DNA of 64,000 nt from Streptomyces hundungensis. Its GTDB lineage: Bacteria > Actinomycetota > Actinomycetes > Streptomycetales > Streptomycetaceae. Below, piece by piece: positions 1-8,255 of this stretch (the stretch's first letter is position 1; every line of letters starts with the position of its first letter). A program made the position numbers and the translations under genes. Location: the NCBI RefSeq assembly GCF_003627815.1, contig NZ_CP032698.1, forward strand, positions 6,944,001 to 7,008,000, written 5' to 3'. Under the pieces are notes generated by a model. It did no database searches. It was not told the DNA's origin and saw only the letters and a list, made by a program, of their open reading frames with translations.

Positions 1-45
1 GCGGGGTGTGCCGGGGTTGGCCCCGGCCCCTGTTTCGGGCCTGAA

Positions 46-76
46 CGGCCCTCGTCCTCAAACGCCGGACGGGCTG
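46..76 (-). repeat. Dispersed intergenic repeat, partial, inverted copy
   Basis: Read on the minus strand this stretch gives the core 'gtccggcgtttgaggacgag', which recurs at about 12717, 19396, 19557 and 40836 in plus orientation. It is the only copy in the window in the opposite direction. It is truncated before the 'ctggggcggagccccag' hairpin that ends the full-length copies. Confidence 0.6.
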
Positions 77-80
77 GGAT

Positions 81-275
81 TGCCCGCGTGGGCCGGGGCT
101 GAGCGGGCGGGGGTTGCCCGCATGGGCCAGCACTGAGTAGCCGAGCGGGCGAGGGCCAGCATGGGCCAGGGCTGAGCGGCCGAGCGGGTTGAGGTGGCCC
201 GCGTGGGCCGGCGCAGAGCGGAGCGTGCCGAGGGGGCCCGCGTGGGCCAGCGCTGGGCAGTCGAGCGGGCTGGCG
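81..275. repeat. Degenerate tandem repeat, period about 34-42 bp, five units
   Basis: The core 'CCGCRTGGGCC' recurs with its TGGGCC at about 89, 123, 162, 204 and 243. Each core is followed by a 'gctgagcggccgagcggg'-like tail. The spacing (34, 39, 42, 39) and the drift between copies suggest an old minisatellite. Reading frames opened by it (for example one starting at 189 that runs into the next gene) look like by-products of the repeat. Nothing else is seen between 1 and 305. Confidence 0.6.
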
Positions 276-305
276 GGCCCGGGCGGCCCGGTAGCCTTGC
301 GGTCC

Positions 306-851
306 GTGACCGTAACCCTCATCTGGATCGTCGTCGCCCTCGCCGCGATCGGCCTCTACCTCAGCTGGACCGCCGGCCGGCTCGACCGGCTGCACGCCCG
401 CATCGACCTGGCCCGCGCCTCCCTCGACGCCCAACTGCTGCGCCGCGCCTCGGTCACCCAGGAACTCGCCACCAGCGGGGTGCTCGACCCGGCCGCCTCC
501 ATCGTGCTGTACGAGGCCGCGCACGCCGCGCGCCAGGCGGAGGAGGAGCACCGGGAGGTCGCCGAGAGCGAGCTCAGCCAGGCGCTGCGCGCCGTCTTCG
601 GGGAGCCCGCGCAGGTCGACGCCGTACGCGAGGCGCCCGGCGGGGTGGAGGCCGCCGAGGAACTGGCGCAGGCGGTGCGCAGGGTGCCGATGGCCCGGCG
701 CTTCCACAATGACGCGGTGCGCGCGGCGCGCGCCCTGCGCAGGCACCGCACGGTGCGCTGGCTGCGGCTCGCCGGACACGCGCCGTTCCCGCTCGCGTTC
801 GAGATGGACGACGCGCCGCCGACGGCACTGGCCGACCGCCCGGGCACCTGA
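306..851 (+). CDS. Hypothetical membrane-anchored protein, 181 aa
   Basis: I do not recognise a named family. The GTG start at 306 gives an N-terminal membrane segment at about residues 3-22 (TLIWIVVALAAIGLYL), followed by an Arg/Glu/Ala-rich helical, probably coiled-coil cytoplasmic region with 'ARIDLARASLDAQLLRRASVTQELA'-like heptads. There is no catalytic motif. A small bitopic protein is often found just upstream of pdxS in Streptomyces (recollection, not checked). The in-frame extension back to 189 is rejected because it translates the upstream tandem repeat. There is no clear ribosome-binding site; a TAGCCT hexamer 8 nt before the GTG suggests a leaderless or near-leaderless message. 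It ends 121 nt before pdxS. Confidence 0.75.
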   Translation: MTVTLIWIVVALAAIGLYLSWTAGRLDRLHARIDLARASLDAQLLRRASVTQELATSGVLDPAASIVLYEAAHAARQAEEEHREVAESELSQALRAVFGEPAQVDAVREAPGGVEAAEELAQAVRRVPMARRFHNDAVRAARALRRHRTVRWLRLAGHAPFPLAFEMDDAPPTALADRPGT

Positions 852-972
852 AGCCACCCCGGCCCACCGGCGAAAACGATCCACCGGCTGAGCATTGGCC
901 CTTGATGTGGACTGCTCGGCCGGGGTTGGCTCGGGGAAGCAGAATCCCCTTCTTCACTCAGTGAGGCGCTCC

Positions 973-1893
973 GTGTCCAGCACCCCTTCCAGCACCCCCC
1001 ACTCCGACGGCCCCGCCCTCGGCACCGCCCGCGTCAAGCGCGGCATGGCCGAGCAGCTCAAGGGCGGTGTGATCATGGACGTGGTCAACGCCGAGCAGGC
1101 GAAGATCGCCGAGGACGCGGGCGCCGTCGCCGTCATGGCCCTGGAGCGGGTTCCGGCCGACATCCGCAAGGACGGCGGCGTGGCCCGGATGTCCGACCCG
1201 AACATGATCGAGGAGATCATCGCCGCGGTCTCCATCCCGGTGATGGCCAAGTCCCGCATCGGCCACTTCGTCGAGGCCCAGGTCCTCCAGTCCCTCGGCG
1301 TCGACTACATCGACGAGTCCGAGGTCCTCACCCCGGCCGACGAGGTCAACCACAGCGACAAGTTCGCCTTCACCACGCCGTTCGTCTGTGGCGCCACCAA
1401 CCTGGGCGAGGCCCTGCGCCGCATCGCCGAGGGCGCGGCCATGATCCGCTCCAAGGGCGAGGCCGGCACCGGCAACGTCGTCGAGGCCGTCCGCCACCTG
1501 CGCCAGATCAAGAACGAGATCGCCAAGCTGCGCGGCTTCGACAACAACGAGCTGTACGCCGCCGCCAAGGAGCTGCGCGCCCCGTACGAGCTGGTCAAGG
1601 AAGTCTCCGAGCTCGGCAAGCTCCCCGTGGTGCTGTTCTCCGCCGGTGGCGTCGCCACCCCGGCCGACGCGGCCCTGATGCGTCAGCTCGGCGCCGAGGG
1701 CGTCTTCGTCGGCTCCGGCATCTTCAAGTCGGGCAACCCGGCCAAGCGCGCCGCCGCTATCGTGAAGGCCACCACCTTCTACGACGACCCGAAGATCATC
1801 GCGGATGCCTCCCGCAACCTGGGCGAGGCCATGGTCGGCATCAACTGCGACACGCTGCCCGAGACCGAGCGCTACGCCAACCGCGGTTGGTAG
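973..1893 (+). CDS. pdxS: Pyridoxal 5'-phosphate synthase, synthase subunit
   Basis: PdxS builds PLP from ribose 5-phosphate, glyceraldehyde 3-phosphate and ammonia in the DXP-independent pathway, in a 12+12 complex with PdxT. The (beta/alpha)8 barrel is complete at 306 aa, the usual length. Conserved features are 'GVIMDVV' at the N-terminus, '[14 protein letters not shown]', the lysine in '[12 protein letters not shown]', and the 'SKGEAGTGN' loop carrying the second catalytic lysine and phosphate site. I chose the GTG at 973 (MSSTPSSTP), which gives the expected short tail before '[14 protein letters not shown]'; GTG 961 is possible. pdxT follows 8 nt after the stop, so the pair is one operon. 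Confidence 0.95.
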   Translation: MSSTPSSTPHSDGPALGTARVKRGMAEQLKGGVIMDVVNAEQAKIAEDAGAVAVMALERVPADIRKDGGVARMSDPNMIEEIIAAVSIPVMAKSRIGHFVEAQVLQSLGVDYIDESEVLTPADEVNHSDKFAFTTPFVCGATNLGEALRRIAEGAAMIRSKGEAGTGNVVEAVRHLRQIKNEIAKLRGFDNNELYAAAKELRAPYELVKEVSELGKLPVVLFSAGGVATPADAALMRQLGAEGVFVGSGIFKSGNPAKRAAAIVKATTFYDDPKIIADASRNLGEAMVGINCDTLPETERYANRGW

Positions 1894-1901
1894 TCACCAC
1901 C

Positions 1902-2489
1902 ATGACGAACACCCCCGTGATCGGTGTCCTGGCCCTCCAGGGCGACGTACGGGAGCACCTCATCGCCCTGGCCTCGGCGGACGCCGTGGCCAGGCCGGTC
2001 AGGCGTCCCGAGGAGCTCGCCGAGGTGGACGGCCTGGTCATCCCCGGCGGCGAGTCCACCACCATCTCCAAGCTCGCCGCGCTGTTCGGCATGCTGGAGC
2101 CGCTGCGCGAGCGGGTGCGGGCGGGCATGCCCGTGTACGGCACCTGCGCCGGGCTGATCATGCTTGCCGACAAGATCCTCGACCCGCGTTCGGGCCAGGA
2201 GACCATCGGCGGCATCGAGATGATCGTTCGCCGCAACGCCTTCGGCCGCCAGAACGAGTCGTTCGAGGCGACCGTCGAGGTCGCGGGCGTCGGCCCCGTG
2301 GAAGGCGTGTTCATCCGCGCCCCCTGGGTCGAGTCCGTGGGCGCCGCGACCCAGGTGCTGGCCGAGCACGGCGGCCACATCGTGGCCGTGCGCCAGGGGA
2401 ACGCGCTGGCGACCTCGTTCCACCCCGAGCTCACGGGCGACCACCGCATGCACGAGCTGTTCGTGGACATGGTGCGCGCCGCCCGGTGA
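1902..2489 (+). CDS. pdxT: Pyridoxal 5'-phosphate synthase, glutaminase subunit
   Basis: PdxT is the class I glutamine amidotransferase that hydrolyses glutamine and channels ammonia to PdxS. The 195-aa protein carries 'PGGEST' near residue 50, the nucleophile cysteine in 'YGTCAGLI' near residue 80, and the His/Glu pair in 'SFHPELTGD' near residue 175, so the triad is intact. ATG 1902 gives the canonical start '[16 protein letters not shown]'. It lies 8 nt downstream of pdxS and is probably translated from the same message. Confidence 0.95.
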   Translation: MTNTPVIGVLALQGDVREHLIALASADAVARPVRRPEELAEVDGLVIPGGESTTISKLAALFGMLEPLRERVRAGMPVYGTCAGLIMLADKILDPRSGQETIGGIEMIVRRNAFGRQNESFEATVEVAGVGPVEGVFIRAPWVESVGAATQVLAEHGGHIVAVRQGNALATSFHPELTGDHRMHELFVDMVRAAR

Positions 2490-2551
2490 CAGGGTCCCGG
2501 TAGGATCTCTGCCGAACGACGCAGAATGGGTTACGCGAAGGAGACAGGCAG

Positions 2552-3304
2552 ATGTCCGGCCACTCTAAATGGGCTACGACGAAGCACAAGAAGGCCGTGA
2601 TCGATGCCAAGCGCGGCAAGCTCTTCGCGAAGCTGATCAAGAACATCGAGGTCGCGGCCCGCACCGGGGGCGCCGACATCGACGGCAACCCGACCCTCTT
2701 CGACGCCGTACAGAAGGCGAAGAAGCAGTCGGTGCCCAACAAGAACATCGACTCCGCGCTCAAGCGCGGCGCCGGTCTCGAGGCGGGCGGTGCCGACTAC
2801 GAGACGATCATGTACGAGGGTTACGGCCCGAACGGTGTCGCGGTGCTCATCGAGTGCCTCACCGACAACCGCAACCGTGCCGCCTCCGACGTACGTGTCG
2901 CGATGACCCGCAACGGCGGCTCGATGGCCGACCCGGGGTCCGTCTCGTACCTGTTCAACCGCAAGGGCGTCATCGTGCTGCCCAAGGGTGAACTCTCCGA
3001 GGACGACGTCCTGAACGCGGTTCTGGACGCCGGCGCGGAGGAAGTCAACGACCTCGGTGAGTCCTTCGAGATCATCTCCGAGGCGACCGACCTGGTCGCG
3101 GTGCGCACCGCGCTCCAGGAGGCCGGCTTCGACTACGACTCCGCCGACTCCAACTTCGTCCCGACCATGCAGGTCGAGCTGGACGAGGAGGGCGCGCGGA
3201 AGATCTTCAAGCTGATCGACGCGCTGGAGGACAGCGACGACGTCCAGAACGTCTTCGCCAACTTCGACATCTCCGACGAGGTCATGGCGAAGGTCGACGC
3301 GTAG
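2552..3304 (+). CDS. yebC: YebC/TACO1-family protein (translation/regulatory factor)
   Basis: A full-length 250-aa YebC/PmpR/TACO1 protein beginning '[14 protein letters not shown]', the family hallmark, with the three-domain fold evident to '[16 protein letters not shown]' at the end. Family members are reported as transcriptional regulators or as factors that relieve ribosome stalling; the cellular role here is not decidable from sequence. 'gaaggagacaggcag' before the ATG is a strong ribosome-binding site. In many bacteria yebC precedes ruvC, as here, but the two are separated by a strong terminator (3328-3363) and ruvC has its own promoter. A TAGGAT hexamer at 2501 could be its -10. Confidence 0.93.
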   Translation: MSGHSKWATTKHKKAVIDAKRGKLFAKLIKNIEVAARTGGADIDGNPTLFDAVQKAKKQSVPNKNIDSALKRGAGLEAGGADYETIMYEGYGPNGVAVLIECLTDNRNRAASDVRVAMTRNGGSMADPGSVSYLFNRKGVIVLPKGELSEDDVLNAVLDAGAEEVNDLGESFEIISEATDLVAVRTALQEAGFDYDSADSNFVPTMQVELDEEGARKIFKLIDALEDSDDVQNVFANFDISDEVMAKVDA

Positions 3305-3327
3305 CGCTGCCGCGGGCTGAGCGTTTT

Positions 3328-3363
3328 CGGCGGGCCGATGGGACACGTCCCATCGGCCCGCCG
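3328..3363 (+). terminator. Terminator hairpin after yebC
   Basis: A perfect 17-bp inverted repeat with a 2-nt loop, built on 'ggcgggccgatgggac', starts 24 nt after the yebC stop. There is no T-tract, which is usual for GC-rich actinobacterial terminators. It ends 3 nt before the ruvC promoter motif. Confidence 0.75.
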
Positions 3364-3366
3364 CCG

Positions 3367-3389
3367 TTGTCAGTGGCAGCGGATAGCCT
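3367..3389 (+). promoter_or_regulatory. RecA-NDp/PafBC-type DNA-damage promoter of ruvC
   Basis: TTGTCAGTG, 8 nt, then TAGCCT matches every fixed position of the actinobacterial RecA-independent damage promoter (TTGTCAGTG-N8-TAGnnT) known from mycobacteria. A transcript would start near 3396 and give a leader of about 45 nt to the ruvC GTG. The same motif recurs before rarA (24117) and, slightly degenerate, before priA (58821). Confidence 0.7.
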
Positions 3390-3440
3390 GGCAGGAAGTC
3401 GAAGATCGTCAAGGGTCCGAGATCGTCAAGGGGAGGCGCC

Positions 3441-3971
3441 GTGCGCGTACTGGGGGTGGACCCGGGTCTGACGCGATGTGGCGTCGGCGTGGTCGAGGGG
3501 CTCGCGGGCCGGCCCCTGACGATGCTCGGCGTCGGCGTCGTACGGACCCCGGCGGACGCGGAGTTGGGCCATCGCCTCGTCGCCATCGAGCGCGGCATCG
3601 AGGAGTGGCTCGATGCCCACCGGCCCGAATTCGTCGCCGTGGAGCGGGTGTTCAGCCAGCACAACGTGCGCACCGTGATGGGCACCGCCCAGGCGAGCGC
3701 GGTCGCCATGCTGTGCGCGTCCCGGCGCGGCATCCCCGTCGCCCTGCACACCCCCAGCGAGGTCAAGGCCGCCGTCACCGGCAGCGGCCGGGCCGACAAG
3801 GCACAGGTCGGCGCGATGGTGACCCGGCTGCTGCGGCTCGACGCCCCGCCCAAACCGGCCGACGCGGCGGACGCGCTGGCCCTCGCCATCTGCCACATCT
3901 GGCGCGCCCCCGCGCTCAACCGGCTCCAACAGGCCCACGCCCAGCACTCCGTACGGAAGGTCACCCGATGA
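3441..3971 (+). CDS. ruvC: Holliday junction resolvase RuvC
   Basis: RuvC cuts Holliday junctions symmetrically in complex with RuvAB. The 176-aa protein has the catalytic acidic residues in '[10 protein letters not shown]' (Asp7), '[10 protein letters not shown]' (Glu near 69) and the C-terminal '[14 protein letters not shown]' pair, on an RNase H fold. GTG 3441 is preceded by 'aggggaggcgcc', a good ribosome-binding site. The stop overlaps the ruvA ATG (ATGA), showing translational coupling. It is transcribed from the damage-type promoter at 3367. Confidence 0.96.
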   Translation: MRVLGVDPGLTRCGVGVVEGLAGRPLTMLGVGVVRTPADAELGHRLVAIERGIEEWLDAHRPEFVAVERVFSQHNVRTVMGTAQASAVAMLCASRRGIPVALHTPSEVKAAVTGSGRADKAQVGAMVTRLLRLDAPPKPADAADALALAICHIWRAPALNRLQQAHAQHSVRKVTR

Positions 3972-4573
3972 TCGCCTTCGTCAGCGGCCCGGTCGCCGCC
4001 CTCGCACCCGACACCGCGGTGGTCGAGGTCGGCGGCATCGGCATGGCCCTCCAGTGCACGCCCAACACCCTGGCCGAACTGCGCATCGGCCAGCACGCCA
4101 AGCTCGCCACCTCCCTGGTCGTGCGGGAGGACTCGCTGACCCTGTACGGCTTCGCCGACGACGACGAGAAGCAGGTCTTCGAACTGCTCCAGACCGCCAA
4201 CGGCGTCGGCCCCCGGCTCGCCCAGGCGGTCCTGTCGGTGCACACCCCGGACGCGCTGCGCCGCGCCTTCGCCAGTGGCGACGAGAAGGCGCTCACCGCG
4301 GTCCCGGGCATCGGCAAGAAGGGCGCCCAGAAGCTGCTCATCGAGTTGAAGGACCGGCTCGGCGCGCCCGTCGGTAACGCACCGTCGGCCGGCGCCCCGG
4401 CCGCCTCCGGCTGGCGCGACCAGCTGCACGCGGCCCTCGTCGGGCTCGGCTACGCGCCCCGCGAGGCGGACGAGGCGGTCTCGGCGGTGGCGCCCCAGGC
4501 CGAGGCCTCGGAGAAGCCGAACGTCGGAGCCCTCCTCAAGGCCGCCCTGCAAACCCTGAACCGCGCCCGCTGA
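3968..4573 (+). CDS. ruvA: Holliday junction branch migration protein RuvA
   Basis: RuvA binds four-way junctions as a tetramer and loads the RuvB motor. At 201 aa it is full length: an OB-fold N-terminal domain ('[12 protein letters not shown]'), tandem helix-hairpin-helix motifs ('[17 protein letters not shown]' and '[19 protein letters not shown]'), and the C-terminal UBA-like domain that contacts RuvB, after a flexible Ala/Gly/Pro linker near residues 135-150. It starts inside the ruvC stop codon and is followed by ruvB after 49 nt. Confidence 0.96.
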   Translation: MIAFVSGPVAALAPDTAVVEVGGIGMALQCTPNTLAELRIGQHAKLATSLVVREDSLTLYGFADDDEKQVFELLQTANGVGPRLAQAVLSVHTPDALRRAFASGDEKALTAVPGIGKKGAQKLLIELKDRLGAPVGNAPSAGAPAASGWRDQLHAALVGLGYAPREADEAVSAVAPQAEASEKPNVGALLKAALQTLNRAR

Positions 4574-4622
4574 ACGCGACCGCCCGCACCGCCCACCGCG
4601 ACCACGATCCGAGGCACACGTC

Positions 4623-5714
4623 ATGAACTGGGAAGACGGCTCCGACACGGCGGACCTGTCCGCGACGGCCGGCGACCGCCTCGTCGGGGCCGACGCCGAC
4701 GGGGAGGACACCGCCGTCGAGGCCGCCCTGCGCCCCAAGGACCTGGAGGAGTTCGTCGGCCAGGAGAAGGTCCGCGAGCAGCTCGACCTGGTCCTGCGCG
4801 CGGCCCGGGCCCGTGGCGCCACCGCCGACCACGTCCTGCTCTCCGGCGCCCCGGGCCTCGGCAAGACCACCCTCTCGATGATCATTGCCGCCGAGATGGG
4901 CGCCCCGATCCGCATCACCAGCGGCCCGGCCATCCAGCACGCGGGCGACCTCGCCGCGATCCTGTCCTCCCTCCAGGAGGGCGAGGTCCTCTTCCTCGAC
5001 GAGATCCACCGGATGTCGCGGCCCGCCGAGGAGATGCTCTACATGGCGATGGAGGACTTCCGGGTCGACGTCATCGTCGGCAAGGGCCCCGGCGCCACCG
5101 CCATCCCGCTGGAGCTGCCGCCCTTCACCCTGGTCGGCGCCACCACCCGGGCCGGCCTGCTGCCGCCCCCGCTGCGCGACCGGTTCGGGTTCACCGGACA
5201 CATGGAGTTCTACGAGCCCGCCGAGCTGGAGCGGGTCATCCACCGCTCGGCCCGGCTGCTCGACGTGGAGATCGAGCCGGCGGGCGCCGCCGAGATCGCG
5301 GGCCGCTCCCGGGGCACCCCGCGCATCGCCAACCGGCTCCTGCGCCGGGTGCGCGACTACGCCCAGGTCAAGGCGGACGGCGTCATCACCCTCGAGATCG
5401 CCTCCCTCGCGCTCGGGGTGTACGAGGTGGACGCCCGCGGTCTCGACCGGCTGGACCGGGCCGTCCTGCAAGCCCTCCTGAAACTGTTCGGCGGCGGCCC
5501 GGTGGGCCTGTCGACGCTCGCGGTCGCGGTGGGGGAGGAGCGCGAGACGGTGGAGGAAGTGGCCGAGCCCTTCCTGGTCCGGGAGGGGCTGCTCGCCCGC
5601 ACCCCGCGCGGCCGGGTGGCCACGCCCGCCGCCTGGGCCCACCTCGGCCTCGTACCGCCGCAGCAGGGCGGTGGCGCGGCAGGAAGCGGACAACAGGGGC
5701 TGTTCGGGGCGTGA
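4623..5714 (+). CDS. ruvB: Holliday junction branch migration helicase RuvB
   Basis: RuvB is the hexameric AAA+ motor that drives branch migration. The 363-aa protein has an N-terminal acidic extension of about 35 residues before '[14 protein letters not shown]', Walker A '[11 protein letters not shown]' near residues 80-90, Walker B 'LFLDEIHRM', sensor 1 '[11 protein letters not shown]', the arginine finger region '[10 protein letters not shown]', and the C-terminal winged helix. It completes the ruvC-ruvA-ruvB cluster. The 49-nt gap to ruvA holds a 'gagg' ribosome-binding site. Confidence 0.97.
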   Translation: MNWEDGSDTADLSATAGDRLVGADADGEDTAVEAALRPKDLEEFVGQEKVREQLDLVLRAARARGATADHVLLSGAPGLGKTTLSMIIAAEMGAPIRITSGPAIQHAGDLAAILSSLQEGEVLFLDEIHRMSRPAEEMLYMAMEDFRVDVIVGKGPGATAIPLELPPFTLVGATTRAGLLPPPLRDRFGFTGHMEFYEPAELERVIHRSARLLDVEIEPAGAAEIAGRSRGTPRIANRLLRRVRDYAQVKADGVITLEIASLALGVYEVDARGLDRLDRAVLQALLKLFGGGPVGLSTLAVAVGEERETVEEVAEPFLVREGLLARTPRGRVATPAAWAHLGLVPPQQGGGAAGSGQQGLFGA

Positions 5715-5761
5715 CGGCGCGGAGGGTCGCACGGCGAGGAACCCCGGTGGGATGCTGGGCG

Positions 5762-5791
5762 TTGTTCCATCTGTGCGGACTCGCTTAGACT
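5762..5791 (+). promoter_or_regulatory. Promoter of the yajC-secD-secF operon
   Basis: TTGTTC (5762-5767) and TAGACT (5786-5791) are separated by 18 nt, a good HrdB-type promoter. The transcript would start near 5798. An ATG lies exactly at 5798 in the yajC frame, so a leaderless start there is conceivable; see the yajC entry. Confidence 0.5.
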
Positions 5792-5878
5792 CCGCCGATG
5801 CCGCCCTTCCAGGCCGGCGTACCCACCCCCAGATCAGGCCGCGCCCCCGGTGCGGTCATGCGAAGGAAGTTCCGTCCC

Positions 5879-6352
5879 GTGAGCCCTATCACTCTCCTCC
5901 CCTTCATTGTGCTTATCGGGGCCATGTTCCTGATGACCCGGTCCGCCAAGAAGAAGCAGCAGGCGGCTGCCGCCATGCGCAACGAGATGCAGCCCGGCAC
6001 CGGTGTCCGCACCATCGGGGGCATGTACGCCACCGTCAAGGAGATCGGCGACGAGACGGTCCTCCTGGAGGTGGCGCCCGGCGTCCACGCCGTCTACGCC
6101 AAGAACGCCATCGGCGCGGTCCTGAGCGACGAGGAGTACAACCGGATCGTCCACGGTGACACCGAGGAGCAGCTCCCGGCGGTGCCGGACGACGCCTCCT
6201 CGCTGACGGAGAGCACCGAGGCCGCCGAGGCCGACGCCGCGGTCGCCGAGGACGCCAAGATCGATTTGGGCAAGAAGGACGAGGCGGAGGACGCCGCCGC
6301 GCCCAAGGACGGCAAGGACGGCAAGGCCGACGGCGGGGCCGACACGAAGTAG
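5879..6352 (+). CDS. yajC: Preprotein translocase accessory subunit YajC
   Basis: YajC is the small membrane partner of SecDF. From GTG 5879 it is 157 aa with one N-terminal membrane segment (about residues 3-20, 'ITLLPFIVLIGAMFLM'), the conserved 'RSAKKKQQ' and 'GTGVRTIGGMYATVKEI' regions, and a long acidic Ala/Glu/Asp/Lys tail from about residue 100 that is absent from short YajC proteins. 'cgaaggaagttccgtccc' before the GTG is a good ribosome-binding site. The in-frame ATG at 5798 adds 27 residues and sits 6 nt after the -10 hexamer, so a second leaderless start cannot be excluded. secD follows after 141 nt. Confidence 0.9.
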   Translation: MSPITLLPFIVLIGAMFLMTRSAKKKQQAAAAMRNEMQPGTGVRTIGGMYATVKEIGDETVLLEVAPGVHAVYAKNAIGAVLSDEEYNRIVHGDTEEQLPAVPDDASSLTESTEAAEADAAVAEDAKIDLGKKDEAEDAAAPKDGKDGKADGGADTK

Positions 6353-6493
6353 TCACGCACCGGGACCGCGGCGCCCGACCGGCGCGTGCGGTCCCCGAGC
6401 GCGCCCACTTCCCCGGGGGACGTCCCCACAACACTTCGTGGCCGCCCACGCGCACACCCGGCGCAGGGCGGTTGGACAGGGAGAAACGACAAG

Positions 6494-8254
6494 GTGGCAG
6501 CACCGAACAAGGGCCGAAGGCCGGCGGCGGGGGGTCAGAGCAAGCCGGGCCGTGCCCTGGCCTTCATCCTCATCGCCATGGTCGCGCTCACCGGTGGGAT
6601 GTTCCTATCCCACACCACCACACCGAGGCTGGGCATCGACCTCGCCGGCGGCACGAGCATCACGCTCAAGGCCAAGGCGGAGCCCGGCCAGGAGTCGGCG
6701 ATCAACAAGAAGAACATGGACACCGCGGTCCAGATCATGAACCGCCGCGTCAATGGTCTTGGCGTCAGCGAGGCCGAGGTCCAGACCCAGGGCAGTGACA
6801 ACATCATTGTCAACATCCCCAAGGGTACGAACTCGGAGCAGGCCCGCCAGCAGGTCGGCCAGACCGCCAAGCTGTACTTCCGGCCGGTCCTGACCGCCCA
6901 GCCGACGGCGGCCCCGCCCACCCCGAGCGCTTCCCCGAGCCCCTCCGGCGAGGCCACGCCCACGCCCTCCGGCAAGGCGAGCCCGAACGCCTCGGGCAAG
7001 GCCACGCCGAGCGCGGGCAAGCCGAGCTCCGCCGGCACGCCCCAGGGCCGCGCCCTCACCGACGCCCTCAAGGCCCCCGGTACGCCCACGCCCGGCGCGA
7101 GCAAGCCGAGCACGCCCGCGCCGAACCCGTCGGCCTCCGGCGACTCGGCGGCCGCGGCCAAGCTCCAGGCCCAGTTCGCGGCGCTCGACTGCTCCACCAA
7201 GGAAGCGCGCTCCAAGGCCGCCGAGGGCGCCAAGTCCTCCGAGCCGACCGTGGCGTGCGACAAGGACGGCCAGGAGAAGTACATCCTCGGTCCGGCCGAG
7301 GTCGACGGCACCGACGTCTCCAAGGCGCAGGCCGTGATCAACCAGCAGAACGGTCAGTGGATCGTTCAGATGGACTTCACCGGCGGCGGCTCGAAGAAGT
7401 TCGCGGCGATCACCGGCAAGCTCTCCCAGCAGCAGTACCCGAACAACCGCTTCGCCATCGCGCTGGACAACCAGGTCGTCTCGGCCCCCACCGTGAGCTC
7501 CACGCTCAGCGGCTCCGCCGAGATCTCCGGCAACTTCACCCAGGCGTCCGCCCAGGACCTGGCCAACGTGCTCTCCTACGGTGCGCTGCCGCTCTCCTTC
7601 CAGGAGCAGGGCGTCACCACCGTGACCGCGGCGCTCGGCGCCGACCAGCTGCACGCCGGTCTGATCGCGGGCGCCATCGGCCTCGCGCTGGTCATCATCT
7701 ACCTGGTGGCCTACTACCGCGGCCTCGCCACGATCGCCATCCTCAGCCTCGTCGTCTCGGCGATCCTGACCTACGCGATCATGACGCTGCTCGGCCCCAC
7801 CATCAGCTTCGCGCTGAACCTGCCCGCGGTCTGCGGCGCCATCGTCGCCATCGGCATCACCGCGGACTCGTTCATCGTGTACTTCGAACGCATCCGTGAC
7901 GAGATCCGCGAGGGCCGCACCCTGCGTCCCGCCGTGGAGCGGGCCTGGCCGCGCGCCCGGCGTACCATCCTGGTCTCCGACTTCGTGTCGTTCCTCGCCG
8001 CCGCCGTGCTCTTCGTGGTGACCGTCGGCAAGGTCCAGGGCTTCGCGTTCACGCTGGGTCTGACCACCCTGCTCGACGTCGTCGTCGTCTTCCTCTTCAC
8101 GAAGCCGGTGATGACCCTGCTGGCCCGCCGCCCCTTCTTCGCGAACGGCCACCCGTGGTCCGGCCTCGACCCCAAGCGGCTCGGCGCCAAGCCGCCGCTG
8201 CGCCGGGCCCGCCGCACCACCTCCGCCCCCGTCGACAACCCGAAGGAGGCGTGA
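6494..8254 (+). CDS. secD: Protein translocase subunit SecD
   Basis: SecD with SecF uses the proton gradient to help pull exported proteins through SecYEG. From GTG 6494 (ribosome-binding site 'gggagaaacg') it is 586 aa. It has a first membrane helix at about 22-40, the first periplasmic domain starting 'LGIDLAGGTSITLKA', and five C-terminal helices with the 'GITADSFIVYFERIRDEIREG' signature. Between about residues 136 and 222 the periplasmic domain carries a Pro/Ser/Thr/Gly/Lys-rich, repetitive insertion ('SGEATPTPSGKASPN') that is not part of the core fold. secF begins 1 nt after the stop. Confidence 0.96.
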   Translation: MAAPNKGRRPAAGGQSKPGRALAFILIAMVALTGGMFLSHTTTPRLGIDLAGGTSITLKAKAEPGQESAINKKNMDTAVQIMNRRVNGLGVSEAEVQTQGSDNIIVNIPKGTNSEQARQQVGQTAKLYFRPVLTAQPTAAPPTPSASPSPSGEATPTPSGKASPNASGKATPSAGKPSSAGTPQGRALTDALKAPGTPTPGASKPSTPAPNPSASGDSAAAAKLQAQFAALDCSTKEARSKAAEGAKSSEPTVACDKDGQEKYILGPAEVDGTDVSKAQAVINQQNGQWIVQMDFTGGGSKKFAAITGKLSQQQYPNNRFAIALDNQVVSAPTVSSTLSGSAEISGNFTQASAQDLANVLSYGALPLSFQEQGVTTVTAALGADQLHAGLIAGAIGLALVIIYLVAYYRGLATIAILSLVVSAILTYAIMTLLGPTISFALNLPAVCGAIVAIGITADSFIVYFERIRDEIREGRTLRPAVERAWPRARRTILVSDFVSFLAAAVLFVVTVGKVQGFAFTLGLTTLLDVVVVFLFTKPVMTLLARRPFFANGHPWSGLDPKRLGAKPPLRRARRTTSAPVDNPKEA

Positions 8255-8255
8255 G

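Noticed and set aside
189..305. An N-terminal extension of the first gene
   Set aside because: It translates the upstream tandem repeat and precedes a good hydrophobic N-terminus at 306.
2486..2506. TGACAG followed by TAGGAT before yebC, as a fourth damage-type promoter
   Set aside because: The spacing is 2 nt too short and the upstream block lacks TTGTC; only the -10-like hexamer is retained as a possibility.
2531..4933. An 800-codon minus-strand frame across yebC and the ruv genes
   Set aside because: Same cause: antisense of well-identified genes; no ribosome-binding site and low-complexity Arg/Val/Gly/Asp-rich translation.
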